Positions 33,375-42,150 of a DNA stretch of 64,000 bases are shown here, piece by piece. The stretch's first letter is position 1. Each line of letters begins with the position of its first letter. The notes beneath the pieces are model-generated. The model was not told the origin of the DNA, ran no database searches, and saw only the letters and a list, made by a program, of their open reading frames with translations. A program made the translations under genes and the position numbers. This stretch comes from Metabacillus idriensis (lineage in GTDB: Bacteria > Bacillota > Bacilli > Bacillales > Bacillaceae). The stretch spans positions 806,001 through 870,000 of the forward strand of contig NZ_WKKF01000002.1 of the NCBI RefSeq assembly GCF_009674765.1. The letters are read 5' to 3'.

Positions 33375-35356
33375 AAACAATCAAGTTATTGCAGCTCACT
33401 CTTAAAAATTTCAAAGGTGTAAAATGCTTCACCTTTGATGCACAGGGTGAAAACGTAAAAGTATACGGTGATAATGCCACAGGAAAAACAACCTTGTTCG
33501 ATGGGTTTATATGGCTTCTCTTTGATAAAGACAGTCAAAACAAGAAAGATTTTCAAATCAAAACGCTTAGTAATTCCGGAGACAATTATCGTGGATTAGA
33601 TCATGAAGTTGAAGGTTCATTCCTTATAAACGACAAGAAACTCACTTTAAGAAAAGTTTTCTCAGAGAAATGGACGAAAAAACGTGGAGCAGCACAAGCT
33701 GAGTTCAGCGGTCACTCAACGGATTACTTTATCGATAGTGTTCCTGCAAAGAAAAAGGATTTTGTTGATAAGGTCGCTGGGATAGTTGATGAAGATATTT
33801 TTAAACTTCTAACTTCACCAGCATATTTCAATGAGCAGTTGCATTGGCAAAAACGTCGTGAAATTTTACTTGCGGTTTGTGGCGGGATTACAGATCAGGA
33901 AGTAATTGAGAGCAATAAAAAATTAGATAAACTTCCATCCATCTTAAGGGATAGAAGCATTGAGGATCACCGTAAAGTGATTGTTGCTAAACGCGCTGAG
34001 ATTAATAAAGAATTGGATCGTATTCCAATTAGAATCGATGAAGTGCAAAGAACTATACCGGATGTAGCCGACTTAGATCAAGAAAGCATAAATGATGAAA
34101 TTACTTACTTAAAACGTGAGATTGAAGAAAAAGAAAAAGAGATAAGCCGCATTCAAACCGGTGGAGAGGTTGCGAATAAGGAAAAACAACTTCGTGAAAT
34201 TGAAAGCGAGATTATCAATATAAAAAACGAGTTTCAATCAGCTTCGCATGTGAAAGTAAATGAACAAAGAAGACATCTTTTTGAACTTCAGAATGATTTA
34301 GACACATTGAATCATGAAGTTAAAAGGAAGGAGAGACAAATCCTTTCTAACAAAGAAATATCAAATAATCACTCGAGCGGAACACAGCGCTTAAGAGAAG
34401 ACTGGCATGCAGTAAATAACCGGCAGTTTGAAAACGTTCATAATACAGATTGCCCTACTTGTGGACAAGCTCTTCCAGAAGAACAAATTCAAGCAGCTCA
34501 TGACAATGCCTTGGCATCCTTCAATCTAAGGAAATCTAAAGAACTTGAAGAGATTTCACATAAAGGCAAGGTTAACACTCAAAGGGTGAAAGATATTGAA
34601 GAGAAAAACTCCCTCCTGCAGCAAGAAATCAATGATCTATTAACTTCATTAACTTCTAAGCAAGAAGAGATTAATGGAGTTGAAGAGTTAATTAGCTCTC
34701 TGCAAAAAGAAGTGAAAGACTTTGGTTCCGATCCCGTTTACACAGCAAAGAAAGAACAGGCTCTAAAAATTGAATCTGAGATTCAGGAATTACAATCTTC
34801 AGTAAATCAGGCGTTAACAAAAGCAAGAGATGAGCTGTCCAGGTTAAAGGTTGAATTGAATAGTCTTCAGCAGGACATCTCTAAATTCAATTTGGTTAAA
34901 CAAGCTGAGAGTCGAATTGAAGAATTAGAAGCGCAAGAAAAAGAATTAGCCGGCCAATTTGAAGACCTGGAGCAGGAACTGTACTTAACAGAAGAGTTCA
35001 TACGCACAAAAGTTAACCTCCTTGAAGATAAAATCAATTCAAAATTCAAATACGCTCGGTTCAACTTGTTCAAAACAAATATTAATGGCGGCTTAGAAGA
35101 AATTTGTGACACGACCTATAAAGGTGTTCCTTATAGCACTGGCTTAAATAATGCTGCACGAATCAATATCGGCTTGGACATTATTAACACGCTTTCTGAT
35201 CACCACGGTGTATCGGCACCAATATTCGTAGATAACAGTGAGGCGGTAACTCAATTAATTGAAGTTAAATCTCAGGTTGTTAGCTTAGTTGTTTCAGAGG
35301 CTGATAAAGAGCTTAGGGTTGAATACGGTAAGCACCTAGATAAGGAGGCCATCTGA
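33371..35356 (+). CDS. SbcC/Rad50-like coiled-coil ATPase
   Basis: 661 residues. Walker A GDNATGKTTLFDG (about 33-45) at the N-terminus, two long coiled-coil arms (about 215-350 and 380-560) joined by a zinc-hook CPTC (about 360), and a C-terminal ATPase half with a D-loop region APIFVDNSEAV (about 615). The Rad50/SbcC plan in reduced size (SbcC is about 1100). It probably handles DNA ends with the downstream RecT and the MBL-fold protein; no SbcD nuclease is encoded beside it. Confidence 0.85.
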   Translation: MKTIKLLQLTLKNFKGVKCFTFDAQGENVKVYGDNATGKTTLFDGFIWLLFDKDSQNKKDFQIKTLSNSGDNYRGLDHEVEGSFLINDKKLTLRKVFSEKWTKKRGAAQAEFSGHSTDYFIDSVPAKKKDFVDKVAGIVDEDIFKLLTSPAYFNEQLHWQKRREILLAVCGGITDQEVIESNKKLDKLPSILRDRSIEDHRKVIVAKRAEINKELDRIPIRIDEVQRTIPDVADLDQESINDEITYLKREIEEKEKEISRIQTGGEVANKEKQLREIESEIINIKNEFQSASHVKVNEQRRHLFELQNDLDTLNHEVKRKERQILSNKEISNNHSSGTQRLREDWHAVNNRQFENVHNTDCPTCGQALPEEQIQAAHDNALASFNLRKSKELEEISHKGKVNTQRVKDIEEKNSLLQQEINDLLTSLTSKQEEINGVEELISSLQKEVKDFGSDPVYTAKKEQALKIESEIQELQSSVNQALTKARDELSRLKVELNSLQQDISKFNLVKQAESRIEELEAQEKELAGQFEDLEQELYLTEEFIRTKVNLLEDKINSKFKYARFNLFKTNINGGLEEICDTTYKGVPYSTGLNNAARINIGLDIINTLSDHHGVSAPIFVDNSEAVTQLIEVKSQVVSLVVSEADKELRVEYGKHLDKEAI

Positions 35357-35357
35357 T

Positions 35358-36245
35358 TTGACAAATCAACTAGCAATCATTCAAAAAGACATAACAGACA
35401 GTGTTAACAGTAAAATAGGAGAATTGCAAAAAGAGGGGTTAGTAGTCCCTCCTAATTACAACGCAAGCAACGCGCTAAAATCGGCATTTTTTAAGCTTCA
35501 AGAGGTTAAAGATCGTAACGGAAAACCCGCGCTTGAAGTTTGTACAAGAGAGTCAATTGCTAACTCATTGCTTGACATGGTTGTTCAAGGTTTAAGTCCA
35601 GCCAAGACACAATGTTACTTTATTGTTTATGGCACTCAATTACAACTGAATCGTTCTTATTTTGGTACACAGGCAGTCCTTAAGAGATTAACCAATGTAA
35701 AGGACATCTGGGCAAACGTCATTTTTGATGGTGATGTATTCGATTATGAAATTGCTGGTGGCCGGGAAAAGTTGATTAAGCACGAAACAAACTTTTTAAA
35801 TCGTGATAACGACATTTTAGGAGCTTATGCAGTAGTCAAAACCAATGATGATGATGAAATACTGACAGTCATGACTAGAAAAGAAATTGATACATCGTGG
35901 AGCCAAGCGAAAACAACGAACGTACAAAAAAAGTTTCCGCAAGAAATGGCCAAGCGTACAGTCATCAATCGCGCAGCTAAAGCTTTTATTAATACAAGTG
36001 ATGACAGTGATCTGCTTGTAGAAGCAATCAATAATTCAACCGAAAATGAGTACGATAATGAGCGTGTTGATGTCTCTCCTGAAGCGGAGGCACAGCAACA
36101 GATTGAAGAAAACGCGAACTCTGAAATTATCGACATTGAATATAGCGAAGTTAATGAAGAGGTTGAAAAAAAACAACCTGAGCACCTACAAAATAAACAA
36201 AAACAAAGTGCATTTGAATTTGAAAAAGACGGTCCAGACTTTTGA
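35358..36245 (+). CDS. recT: RecT-family single-strand annealing recombinase
   Basis: 295 residues from TTG 35358 (AAGGAGG upstream). The RecT core covers about 20-210: LKSAFFKLQEVKDRNG, DMVVQGLSPAKTQCYFIVYG and the later VINRAAKAF. The acidic C-terminal tail is of the kind that contacts SSB. It anneals complementary single strands in phage recombination. It lies directly after the SbcC-like gene and overlaps the MBL-fold gene by 4 bp. Confidence 0.93.
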   Translation: MTNQLAIIQKDITDSVNSKIGELQKEGLVVPPNYNASNALKSAFFKLQEVKDRNGKPALEVCTRESIANSLLDMVVQGLSPAKTQCYFIVYGTQLQLNRSYFGTQAVLKRLTNVKDIWANVIFDGDVFDYEIAGGREKLIKHETNFLNRDNDILGAYAVVKTNDDDEILTVMTRKEIDTSWSQAKTTNVQKKFPQEMAKRTVINRAAKAFINTSDDSDLLVEAINNSTENEYDNERVDVSPEAEAQQQIEENANSEIIDIEYSEVNEEVEKKQPEHLQNKQKQSAFEFEKDGPDF

Positions 36246-36946
36246 TTGAAATAACAGCTCTCGCTTCCAGTAGCAAGGGGAACTGCTATCGGGTGACTGA
36301 TGGCACGACTCCTCTCCTGCTTGAATGCGGTATCAACTATAGGGAGATTCAAAAGGGCTTTGAATTTAAGATGTCAGAGGTAGCAGGCTGCCTAGTAACA
36401 CATGAACATGGTGATCACTGTAAATCGATAAAAGATGTTTTAAAGGCCGGCATAAATTGTTACATATCAAATGGTACTGCAGCAGCGATTGGCATACAGC
36501 ACCACAGAATAAAACCAGTTAAAGCCAAGGAACAATTTAACATCGGTACTTGGACTGTATTGCCCTTTGATGTGCAGCATGATGTTTCTGAACCATTAGG
36601 GTTTCTACTTGCAAATAAAGCCGGTGAGAAGCTTTTATTCGCTACAGATACTTACTACATTCGATACAAGTTTAAAGGCCTTACACACCTGCTTGTAGAG
36701 TGTAATTACTCAATGGAGATATTAAACGAAAATATTGTTCGAGGTTCAGTCCCAGCAGTTATGAAAAAGCGGCTTATGAGGTCACATTTTAGCTTAGAAA
36801 ATGTCAAAGAGTTTTTAAAAGAAAATGACTTGTCTGAAGTACAAGAAATATGGTTGCTCCATTTAAGTGATAGCAATAGCAACGCTGAGTTATTTAAGCA
36901 GCAGATCATGGAGCTAACAGGAAAAGTTGTCTATGTCCCAGGGTGA
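36242..36946 (+). CDS. metallo-beta-lactamase-fold hydrolase (YycJ-like)
   Basis: 234 residues from TTG 36242, overlapping the recT stop. The start IEITALASSSKGNCYRV is like YycJ/ExoR-type MBL proteins; metal motif THEHGDHCK (HxHxDH, about 54-62), a later FATDTYY (metal Asp) and LLHLSDSNSN (His). By position beside RecT it may supply the 5'-3' exonuclease that YqaJ or RecE supply in other phages; this is inference. Confidence 0.85.
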   Translation: MIEITALASSSKGNCYRVTDGTTPLLLECGINYREIQKGFEFKMSEVAGCLVTHEHGDHCKSIKDVLKAGINCYISNGTAAAIGIQHHRIKPVKAKEQFNIGTWTVLPFDVQHDVSEPLGFLLANKAGEKLLFATDTYYIRYKFKGLTHLLVECNYSMEILNENIVRGSVPAVMKKRLMRSHFSLENVKEFLKENDLSEVQEIWLLHLSDSNSNAELFKQQIMELTGKVVYVPG

Positions 36947-37112
36947 ATATGAAGTTCCAATCCCTTACTGCTACTTATGGATGACTGAGGGTGTGATGAA
37001 CAGGGTTGAGGTATTCAAGGGATATGTTATTGGGTATCTGAAGAGCTCTGAGCCTGATATGGAGCTCATTAGAATTGAGGGCATGAAAGCAATCTGTAAG
37101 AAAAAGAAGTGA
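36933..37112 (+). CDS. small hypothetical protein
   Basis: 59 residues from ATG 36933, overlapping the MBL gene end by 14 bp. Sequence mixed alpha/beta with a basic end (ICKKKK), no motif. Support is the coupling and clean frame; the ribosome site is weak (AGGAAAAG). Confidence 0.5.
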   Translation: MSQGEYEVPIPYCYLWMTEGVMNRVEVFKGYVIGYLKSSEPDMELIRIEGMKAICKKKK

Positions 37113-37125
37113 GGGATGGTCATGG

Positions 37126-38085
37126 ATGGCTAATGTACAACTGGAAAATGGCTTTATACGTATTGCAACTGAGCTAATGGACGAAATCATTAGGAGAGAT
37201 TTTTCCAAGCGACAATTAGCAATCCTTCACTTCATCATCCGGTTATCTTATGGATGCCAAAAGAAAGATTGCATAGTGGAAAAGCTAAGTGATTTCGAAA
37301 TAGCTGGTGTTTATAAGACTGATGTTAAGAAAGAATTAAAGTTCCTCTCTGAATCAAAAGTGATTGTCTGGGACCATAATCAAAATCTGTTTTCAGTAAA
37401 TAAAGATTATGAAAAATGGCAAATTACTCCTTCAAAAGGGTGGGATTCAGAGCGTATGGATAAGTTATTGCACCATAATATAAAACGAAAAAAAGTTAGT
37501 AAAACACTAACTGACTTAGAAAACATAGTTAGTAAAACACTAACTGAAATCGGTATAAAAGTTAGTAAAACACTAACTAGTGAGTTAGTAAAACACTTAC
37601 TAGAAGACTCCCCAAACGCTTGGGAGAGTAAGAGTGAAGAGGTCCTTAAAGATATTATTAAAGATATATATTTAAAGATAAATAAAGAGGAGGAGGAGAT
37701 AAGCATCGTGGAACGCATAATAATTCTTTTACAGAAAAGCAAAATCTTAGAACCGAATGACATTACAGAATTTCTCCGAGACGATATTGAGGATGTGATA
37801 AATAACTTTGGTTTTGAACAACCAGAGGAAATGATCATAGAGGCTATCAAAGATGCTGCCCGCGTAAATGGACGAACTTGGAAGTATGTTTACAAAAAGT
37901 TAGTTGCTTGGAAAAAGCAAGGATTCAAAACTCCTTCGGATTTAGAGCGAGATTCGGGACAGGAGGTAACCCATGGTGCAACGATTCACCAGTATCGCAG
38001 AGGTCATGCAAAGCCTGCACGAAAAGCAGAAGACTCAATTACCGGAGGACAAATCGGCTGGATTGGAAGAAACAAAAAGGTTTAA
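37126..38085 (+). CDS. replication initiator (phage O-like N-domain, DnaD-like C-domain)
   Basis: 319 residues. The N-terminal 95 residues are a winged-helix O-type replication domain (ENGFIRIATELMDEIIRRDF, RQLAILHFIIRLSYGCQKK). The middle contains three VSKTLT repeats, which are the translation of DNA iterons (37495-37601). The C-terminal 130 residues look DnaD-like (WKYVYKKLVAWKKQGF). The gene therefore seems to carry its own replication origin. It overlaps the helicase-loader gene by 113 bp. Confidence 0.85.
   Translation: MANVQLENGFIRIATELMDEIIRRDFSKRQLAILHFIIRLSYGCQKKDCIVEKLSDFEIAGVYKTDVKKELKFLSESKVIVWDHNQNLFSVNKDYEKWQITPSKGWDSERMDKLLHHNIKRKKVSKTLTDLENIVSKTLTEIGIKVSKTLTSELVKHLLEDSPNAWESKSEEVLKDIIKDIYLKINKEEEEISIVERIIILLQKSKILEPNDITEFLRDDIEDVINNFGFEQPEEMIIEAIKDAARVNGRTWKYVYKKLVAWKKQGFKTPSDLERDSGQEVTHGATIHQYRRGHAKPARKAEDSITGGQIGWIGRNKKV
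37495..37687 (+). other. probable prophage replication origin inside the initiator gene
   Basis: Four 18-bp iterons at 37495, 37528, 37561 and 37584 (the first three identical, the fourth with one change), 33, 33 and 23 bp apart. Each contains an inverted repeat, GTTAGT/ACTAAC. An AT-rich stretch follows (37644-37687) with three copies of TTAAAGATA at 37646, 37658 and 37672, a likely unwinding element. The layout parallels lambda ori inside gene O. Confidence 0.8.
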
Positions 38086-38923
38086 CTGCGTTAAGTGCAA
38101 AGATCTGAAGCTTATTCTTTACAGGGTTCACAAAGATACAGCATGGATTGAAGAAAAAGTGGTTGTAAATGGGGAGGAGCAGTACATTTCTGTTCCTGAA
38201 AACATGGTTCTTGAAGACGATTTGCTTACTGGGAAAATCTGCACTCCTGATAAGGCGTGGGAGTGGAAAGACTCCTATTCCAAACAGTGCGACTGTATAA
38301 ACCAGGTGAGGATTAGAAACCTCTTGAAGGCAAGTGAAATAACAGACGCGTTTAAAAAGCTCGGCTTTCGCTCATTTGTTGTAGATGACAAGCCTCAAGT
38401 GATTGTAGATGCATACCAATGTGCATTGAATTACTTTAAAGAGTTCGCGGAGATCAGGAAGGAACGTTGCAATAGCATCTCACTCCTAGGTCAACCGGGA
38501 TCAGGAAAGACACATTTGCTGACAGCCATTGCAAATAATCTGATTAGCAAAGGGATTTCAGTTCTTTACTTCCCCTACGTGGAAGGGTTCAACGATCTTA
38601 AGGACGACTTTAGCAAACTGGAAGAGAAGCTTGAACGCATGAAAAAAGTGGATGTCTTGTTTGTGGATGATCTGTTCAAACCAGCAAAGGGTGTGCCAAG
38701 AGCAACGGAGTGGACGGTTGAGCAAATTTACGCAGTCATCAACTACAGGTATCTGAATCACATGCCAATCCTTATTTCTTCAGAGCTTACTGTGGACGAG
38801 CTGGTTGACGTGGATGAGGCGCTCGGTACACGTATTTATCAAATGTGCAAAGAATTTACAGTGGTCATTAAAGGTGATCGAAAACAACTAAATCATAGAT
38901 TGGAAGGGTTAGAGAATGTGTAA
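37973..38923 (+). CDS. DnaC/DnaI-like helicase loader
   Basis: 316 residues. An N-terminal zinc-binding region (CVKC about 39-42, CDC about 106), then an AAA+ domain with Walker A GQPGSGKTHLL (about 172-182) and Walker B DVLFVDDLF (about 224-232), and a C-terminal arginine region. It should load the replicative helicase at the origin. It starts inside the initiator gene (113-bp overlap; GGAGG upstream of the ATG). Confidence 0.9.
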   Translation: MVQRFTSIAEVMQSLHEKQKTQLPEDKSAGLEETKRFNCVKCKDLKLILYRVHKDTAWIEEKVVVNGEEQYISVPENMVLEDDLLTGKICTPDKAWEWKDSYSKQCDCINQVRIRNLLKASEITDAFKKLGFRSFVVDDKPQVIVDAYQCALNYFKEFAEIRKERCNSISLLGQPGSGKTHLLTAIANNLISKGISVLYFPYVEGFNDLKDDFSKLEEKLERMKKVDVLFVDDLFKPAKGVPRATEWTVEQIYAVINYRYLNHMPILISSELTVDELVDVDEALGTRIYQMCKEFTVVIKGDRKQLNHRLEGLENV

Positions 38924-39095
38924 TTTATGCAACGGAACGCATGTTGTACATGTAGACACTCAATCCTCTATAAGCTTTCATAATTGCCCGAATTGCGGGC
39001 CTGAGAGCAAAGAAAATCAAAAGGCAAGGTATGAGCTTCTGTACGCTAAGCTTGCTGAAGCTGAGATGAGATTAGCATTAGGGAGTGTGTCGTAA
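38916..39095 (+). CDS. small zinc-ribbon protein
   Basis: 59 residues from ATG 38916, overlapping the loader gene by 8 bp. Cysteine pairs CNLC (about 2-5) and CPNC (about 24-27) suggest a zinc ribbon; a helical C-terminus follows. The stop overlaps the next ATG (TAATG). Function unknown. Confidence 0.65.
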   Translation: MCNLCNGTHVVHVDTQSSISFHNCPNCGPESKENQKARYELLYAKLAEAEMRLALGSVS

Positions 39096-39295
39096 TGACA
39101 GTAACTGAAAATCGCTTGAGACAAGCTGTTGAACAGCGCAAGGACGAGCTTAAGTCAGAGCTAATGAGATATGGCTATTTTAAAACCCCTGATGGGAAGC
39201 AGCTATATGAGCTTACATTGTCGGATTTAGAAGAGATTCATATAAACGTAAAGTGTGACTTCGGAAGAGAGATGTCAAAGGTAGAAGGTGCTTAA
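39095..39295 (+). CDS. FbpA-like small protein
   Basis: 66 residues. The segments LRQAVEQRKDELKSELMRYG and QLYELTLSDLEEI match the plan of the Fur-regulated basic protein FbpA family, which B. subtilis uses with the small RNA FsrA in iron sparing. A phage copy could be a moron. Recognition is from memory of the pattern, so moderate. Coupled to neighbours on both sides by 1-bp overlaps. Confidence 0.6.
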   Translation: MTVTENRLRQAVEQRKDELKSELMRYGYFKTPDGKQLYELTLSDLEEIHINVKCDFGREMSKVEGA

Positions 39296-39525
39296 TGAGC
39301 CAAATATGCGTATTGAAGTCTGGCAGCAAGCTGGAGCTTGTAAGAAGGGTCATTGAGTTGGAAAAGCGAGGATATGAATGTGTTGCTCCTATAAGCTCAA
39401 AGAAATTAGTGAATAAGCTTTGGAAGCGTTCATACGGCAGGTATCAATGCTACAGAAGAGACTTTATCCGAACAGAAGAACATGAATTGTTCATGGTGAA
39501 GATGATCAGGGAGGAGACCGGATGA
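39295..39525 (+). CDS. small basic hypothetical protein
   Basis: 76 residues, very basic in the middle (KKLVNKLWKRSYGRYQCYRR), may bind nucleic acid. Overlaps the preceding gene by 1 bp and the RusA gene by 4 bp. No family recognised. Confidence 0.65.
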   Translation: MSQICVLKSGSKLELVRRVIELEKRGYECVAPISSKKLVNKLWKRSYGRYQCYRRDFIRTEEHELFMVKMIREETG

Positions 39526-39965
39526 TTCAGTTCACAGTTTATGGAGAACCAGTCGCTCAAGGACGGCCCAGGGCATCTACCATTCACGGCAGGGTGCAAA
39601 TGTATGATCCTGCTAAGTCTAGGGACTTTAAGAAGTACGTGAAGTTAGTTGCTTCACAACACCGTCCTAAAACATTACTGCAAGGTGCTTTAACTTTAAA
39701 AGTCGTAATTTTCAAACCGACATTAAAAAGCTTCTCCAAGAAAAAAGCAGCAGCTGCTGAAAATGGTGAGCTTAGGCCGGTTACAAAACCTGATGTTGAT
39801 AACTACGTGAAAGCCGTTAAGGATGCATGCAACAAAGTTCTCTGGCACGATGACAGCCAAGTCGTGGATCTACATATCAGCAAGTACTACAGCGAAAACC
39901 CACGAATTGAAATCACTGTTGATTCTTTAAAAGAGCATCAGGAACAAACGAAACTCACAATCTAG
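39522..39965 (+). CDS. rusA: RusA-family Holliday-junction endonuclease
   Basis: 147 residues. RusA motifs: VYGEPVAQGRPRAS at the N-terminus and KPDVDNYVKAVKDAC (catalytic Asp pair, about 88-102) followed by LWHDDSQVVDL (another Asp). It resolves four-way junctions during phage recombination and replication. Overlaps the previous gene by 4 bp. Confidence 0.92.
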   Translation: MIQFTVYGEPVAQGRPRASTIHGRVQMYDPAKSRDFKKYVKLVASQHRPKTLLQGALTLKVVIFKPTLKSFSKKKAAAAENGELRPVTKPDVDNYVKAVKDACNKVLWHDDSQVVDLHISKYYSENPRIEITVDSLKEHQEQTKLTI

Positions 39966-39976
39966 GAGGAAAAAAC

Positions 39977-40357
39977 ATGCCACAAAAAATTATTGATCTT
40001 AATAGCTTCGCTGAAGGAGCAATGGCTGAACGCTTTGATGTTGAATTGCAAAAGATTCTTGAAAACATTGCTGATCCTAATACGGATGCCAAGAAGGTTC
40101 GAAAGCTTACTCTTACGATATCTTTAAAAGCTGATGACAAACGGGATCTTGTATTAACAAATGTAATTGCAAAGTCTACCCTTGCTCCAGCAAAAGAAAT
40201 TGAAGCTAAGCTTCTCATGGATCTAGACGGTCGAGGTAAGGTTACCGGGGCAGAACTGAAATCAGGTGTTAGAGGTCAAACATACATCACTGAAGAAGGC
40301 GATGTTGCTGACGATCGAGGTCAAAAGATTATCAATTTGAAACAGCAGTCCAAATAA
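39977..40357 (+). CDS. phage protein of the type annotated replication terminator protein
   Basis: 126 residues. Starts MPQKIIDLNSFAEGAMAERF and contains NIADPNTDAKKVRKLTLTI, a pattern seen in Bacillus phage proteins that carry that annotation; the biochemical basis of the label is unclear to me. GGAGG precedes the ATG. It is followed by a gene of the usual partner type. Confidence 0.65.
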   Translation: MPQKIIDLNSFAEGAMAERFDVELQKILENIADPNTDAKKVRKLTLTISLKADDKRDLVLTNVIAKSTLAPAKEIEAKLLMDLDGRGKVTGAELKSGVRGQTYITEEGDVADDRGQKIINLKQQSK

Positions 40358-40381
40358 TAAAAAACAATCGGAGGAATGGGA

Positions 40382-41095
40382 ATGATTAAAGAAGCCTTGC
40401 AATACTTAATTAACTTGGGAAACGTTGAAACAAATGAGATCGATGGACAAACCTTTTCTACCCAGCAGCTACAATTGATCCGAGAAGCAACACCATCAGC
40501 ATTGAAGGTTAGAAGTCTCTCAGGACTGGTTGAGTATCTACAATCAGGCTTTGATGATGACGCGTTTGAGAAGAGAATGGTCCAGGTCATCAGTCCAACA
40601 GAAGTCATTGCCTTCAGTACCTTTAACGGAAACTACAACCGAAATGATTATATCCAAGCAACTGCGATGATTCCTTCGTTTGACTTTGATCACTGGTACG
40701 ATTCAGAGTCATTCAACATCAAACTGCAATCCGTGTTTGTGAAAAATGAAGATCGTGACATCATGCTGCAGGTTGTAGGAAACATCAAAGAAGAGGATGT
40801 CCGTACAGTAGGAGATGACGGAGTTTCACAAGCTGTTTCAGCAAAAGTCGGTGTTGCAACGGTCGCAACGGTTCAAGTACCTAACCCAGTGGTCTTAAAG
40901 CCATACCGTACCTTTGTTGAAGTAGATCAGCCGGAAAGTGATTTTATCTTCCGCATGAAGAATGGTCCCAGATGCGCGTTGTTTGCAGCTGATGGGGGAG
41001 CATGGAAGATTACAGCCATGAGAAACGTGAAAGATTACCTGCAGATTGCATTAGAAAAAGAAATAGAGTCTGGGAAAATCATTATCATCGCTTAA
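40382..41095 (+). CDS. phage early protein of unknown function
   Basis: 237 residues from ATG 40382 (GGAGG 7 bases upstream; ATG 40376 is too near). Beta-rich, no catalytic motif found; the N-terminal 60 residues are helical. Commonly linked to the preceding gene type in Bacillus prophages. Function not inferred. Confidence 0.65.
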   Translation: MIKEALQYLINLGNVETNEIDGQTFSTQQLQLIREATPSALKVRSLSGLVEYLQSGFDDDAFEKRMVQVISPTEVIAFSTFNGNYNRNDYIQATAMIPSFDFDHWYDSESFNIKLQSVFVKNEDRDIMLQVVGNIKEEDVRTVGDDGVSQAVSAKVGVATVATVQVPNPVVLKPYRTFVEVDQPESDFIFRMKNGPRCALFAADGGAWKITAMRNVKDYLQIALEKEIESGKIIIIA

Positions 41096-41097
41096 TC

Positions 41098-41292
41098 ATG
41101 GAAAACGTTCTAATCGCTGACGACCGTCCGGATTGGATCAAAGCAGAAGATAGGGTAATGGCGTGTGCTGCACGCTGTTCCCTTTTCAAAAAATGCTCGA
41201 GTCGCATTGGTTTTGATTGTAAGAAACTTGGAGGCTCAGAGATTCCTAAAATAAGAGGAGGCTCTTATGAAAAAGAAAAACCCCGTTATTGA
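41098..41292 (+). CDS. small Cys-rich protein
   Basis: 64 residues from ATG 41098, three bases after the previous stop. Cysteines at CAARC, KKC and DCKK suggest metal binding. The longer frame beginning at 41002 is an overlap artefact. Its end overlaps the HhH gene by 26 bp. Confidence 0.6.
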   Translation: MENVLIADDRPDWIKAEDRVMACAARCSLFKKCSSRIGFDCKKLGGSEIPKIRGGSYEKEKPRY

Positions 41293-41509
41293 AAAAGCAA
41301 GGCAAGAAGGTTACAACCAAGGATTTGAAAACGGCTTTAAGAGTGGAACGGATATCGGAAAAGATGAAGCCTGCAAGATCCTAGCTATGAAATTTGATGG
41401 CTTGGAAAAGGTACCAGGTATAGGACCTAAGATGCTACAGAAAATCGTTACTCACTTTGGCGGCGAATACTTCAAGGAGGTTCCAGATGAATCTGAAAAA
41501 TCTGTTTGA
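41267..41509 (+). CDS. helix-hairpin-helix DNA-binding protein
   Basis: 80 residues. A charged helix, then a C-terminal HhH motif LEKVPGIGPKMLQKIV (about 46-61), which binds DNA backbone non-specifically. AGAGGAGG precedes the ATG. Overlaps the dUTPase gene by 23 bp. Probably a replication or repair accessory factor. Confidence 0.75.
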   Translation: MKKKNPVIEKARQEGYNQGFENGFKSGTDIGKDEACKILAMKFDGLEKVPGIGPKMLQKIVTHFGGEYFKEVPDESEKSV

Positions 41510-42131
41510 TATGCAAAGAGTGCTTCGGGACCGGATTAGATATAAGAAACAGGATCGTTTTGAGAAATTAATACTTGCTCTAATAGTTGAGTGTGGGGAA
41601 TGCGCGAATGAATGGAGAGGCTTTAAGTTCTGGAGTAAAAACCAAAAATCAAGAACTGAGGAAAATGCGACTTGTACTGTTTGTGATGGAACTGGTGATT
41701 TGAATTATGAGATGGTTCAAGAAGATGCAGAGGGCAATGGAAATCATGAGTATATTGATTGCGAAGTGTGCGATTGTTCAGGAGTAATCGATGTAAGAAA
41801 CCCACTCCTAGAAGAGTACGTTGATAAACTACATTTCATTTTAGAATTAGGCATTGAAATTGCTGATGAAATAGGATTCGATGTTTGGGAGTATTTCAAT
41901 GGGATTGAAGTACAGAAAAAGCTTCAGGTCGCACCTACAAAAACAATAACCGGTCAATTTATATTAGTTGCAAACTATGCTGCACAACTTAATTATGATG
42001 ATTACTATTGCGAACTATTTGCCGCATATCTGAATTTAGGAGAAATGTTAGGTTTCACAGATGAACAAATAGAACAAGCCTACTACACCAAGAATGCAGT
42101 TAATCACCAAAGGCAAAAACAAGGTTATTAA
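41487..42131 (+). CDS. dimeric dUTPase (type 2) with a zinc-knuckle insertion
   Basis: 214 residues from ATG 41487 (AAGGAGG upstream). All-alpha dUTPase motifs: LALIVECGECANEWRGFKFW (metal-binding Glu residues), LHFILELGIEIAD and YYTKNAVNHQRQKQGY. Between the first two an extra 50 residues carry CTVCDGTG and CEVCDCSG, DnaJ-type CxxCxGxG knuckles absent from the canonical enzyme. It should remove dUTP to keep uracil out of phage DNA. Confidence 0.85.
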   Translation: MNLKNLFDMQRVLRDRIRYKKQDRFEKLILALIVECGECANEWRGFKFWSKNQKSRTEENATCTVCDGTGDLNYEMVQEDAEGNGNHEYIDCEVCDCSGVIDVRNPLLEEYVDKLHFILELGIEIADEIGFDVWEYFNGIEVQKKLQVAPTKTITGQFILVANYAAQLNYDDYYCELFAAYLNLGEMLGFTDEQIEQAYYTKNAVNHQRQKQGY

Positions 42132-42150
42132 AAAATCAATGGTGAGGTGT

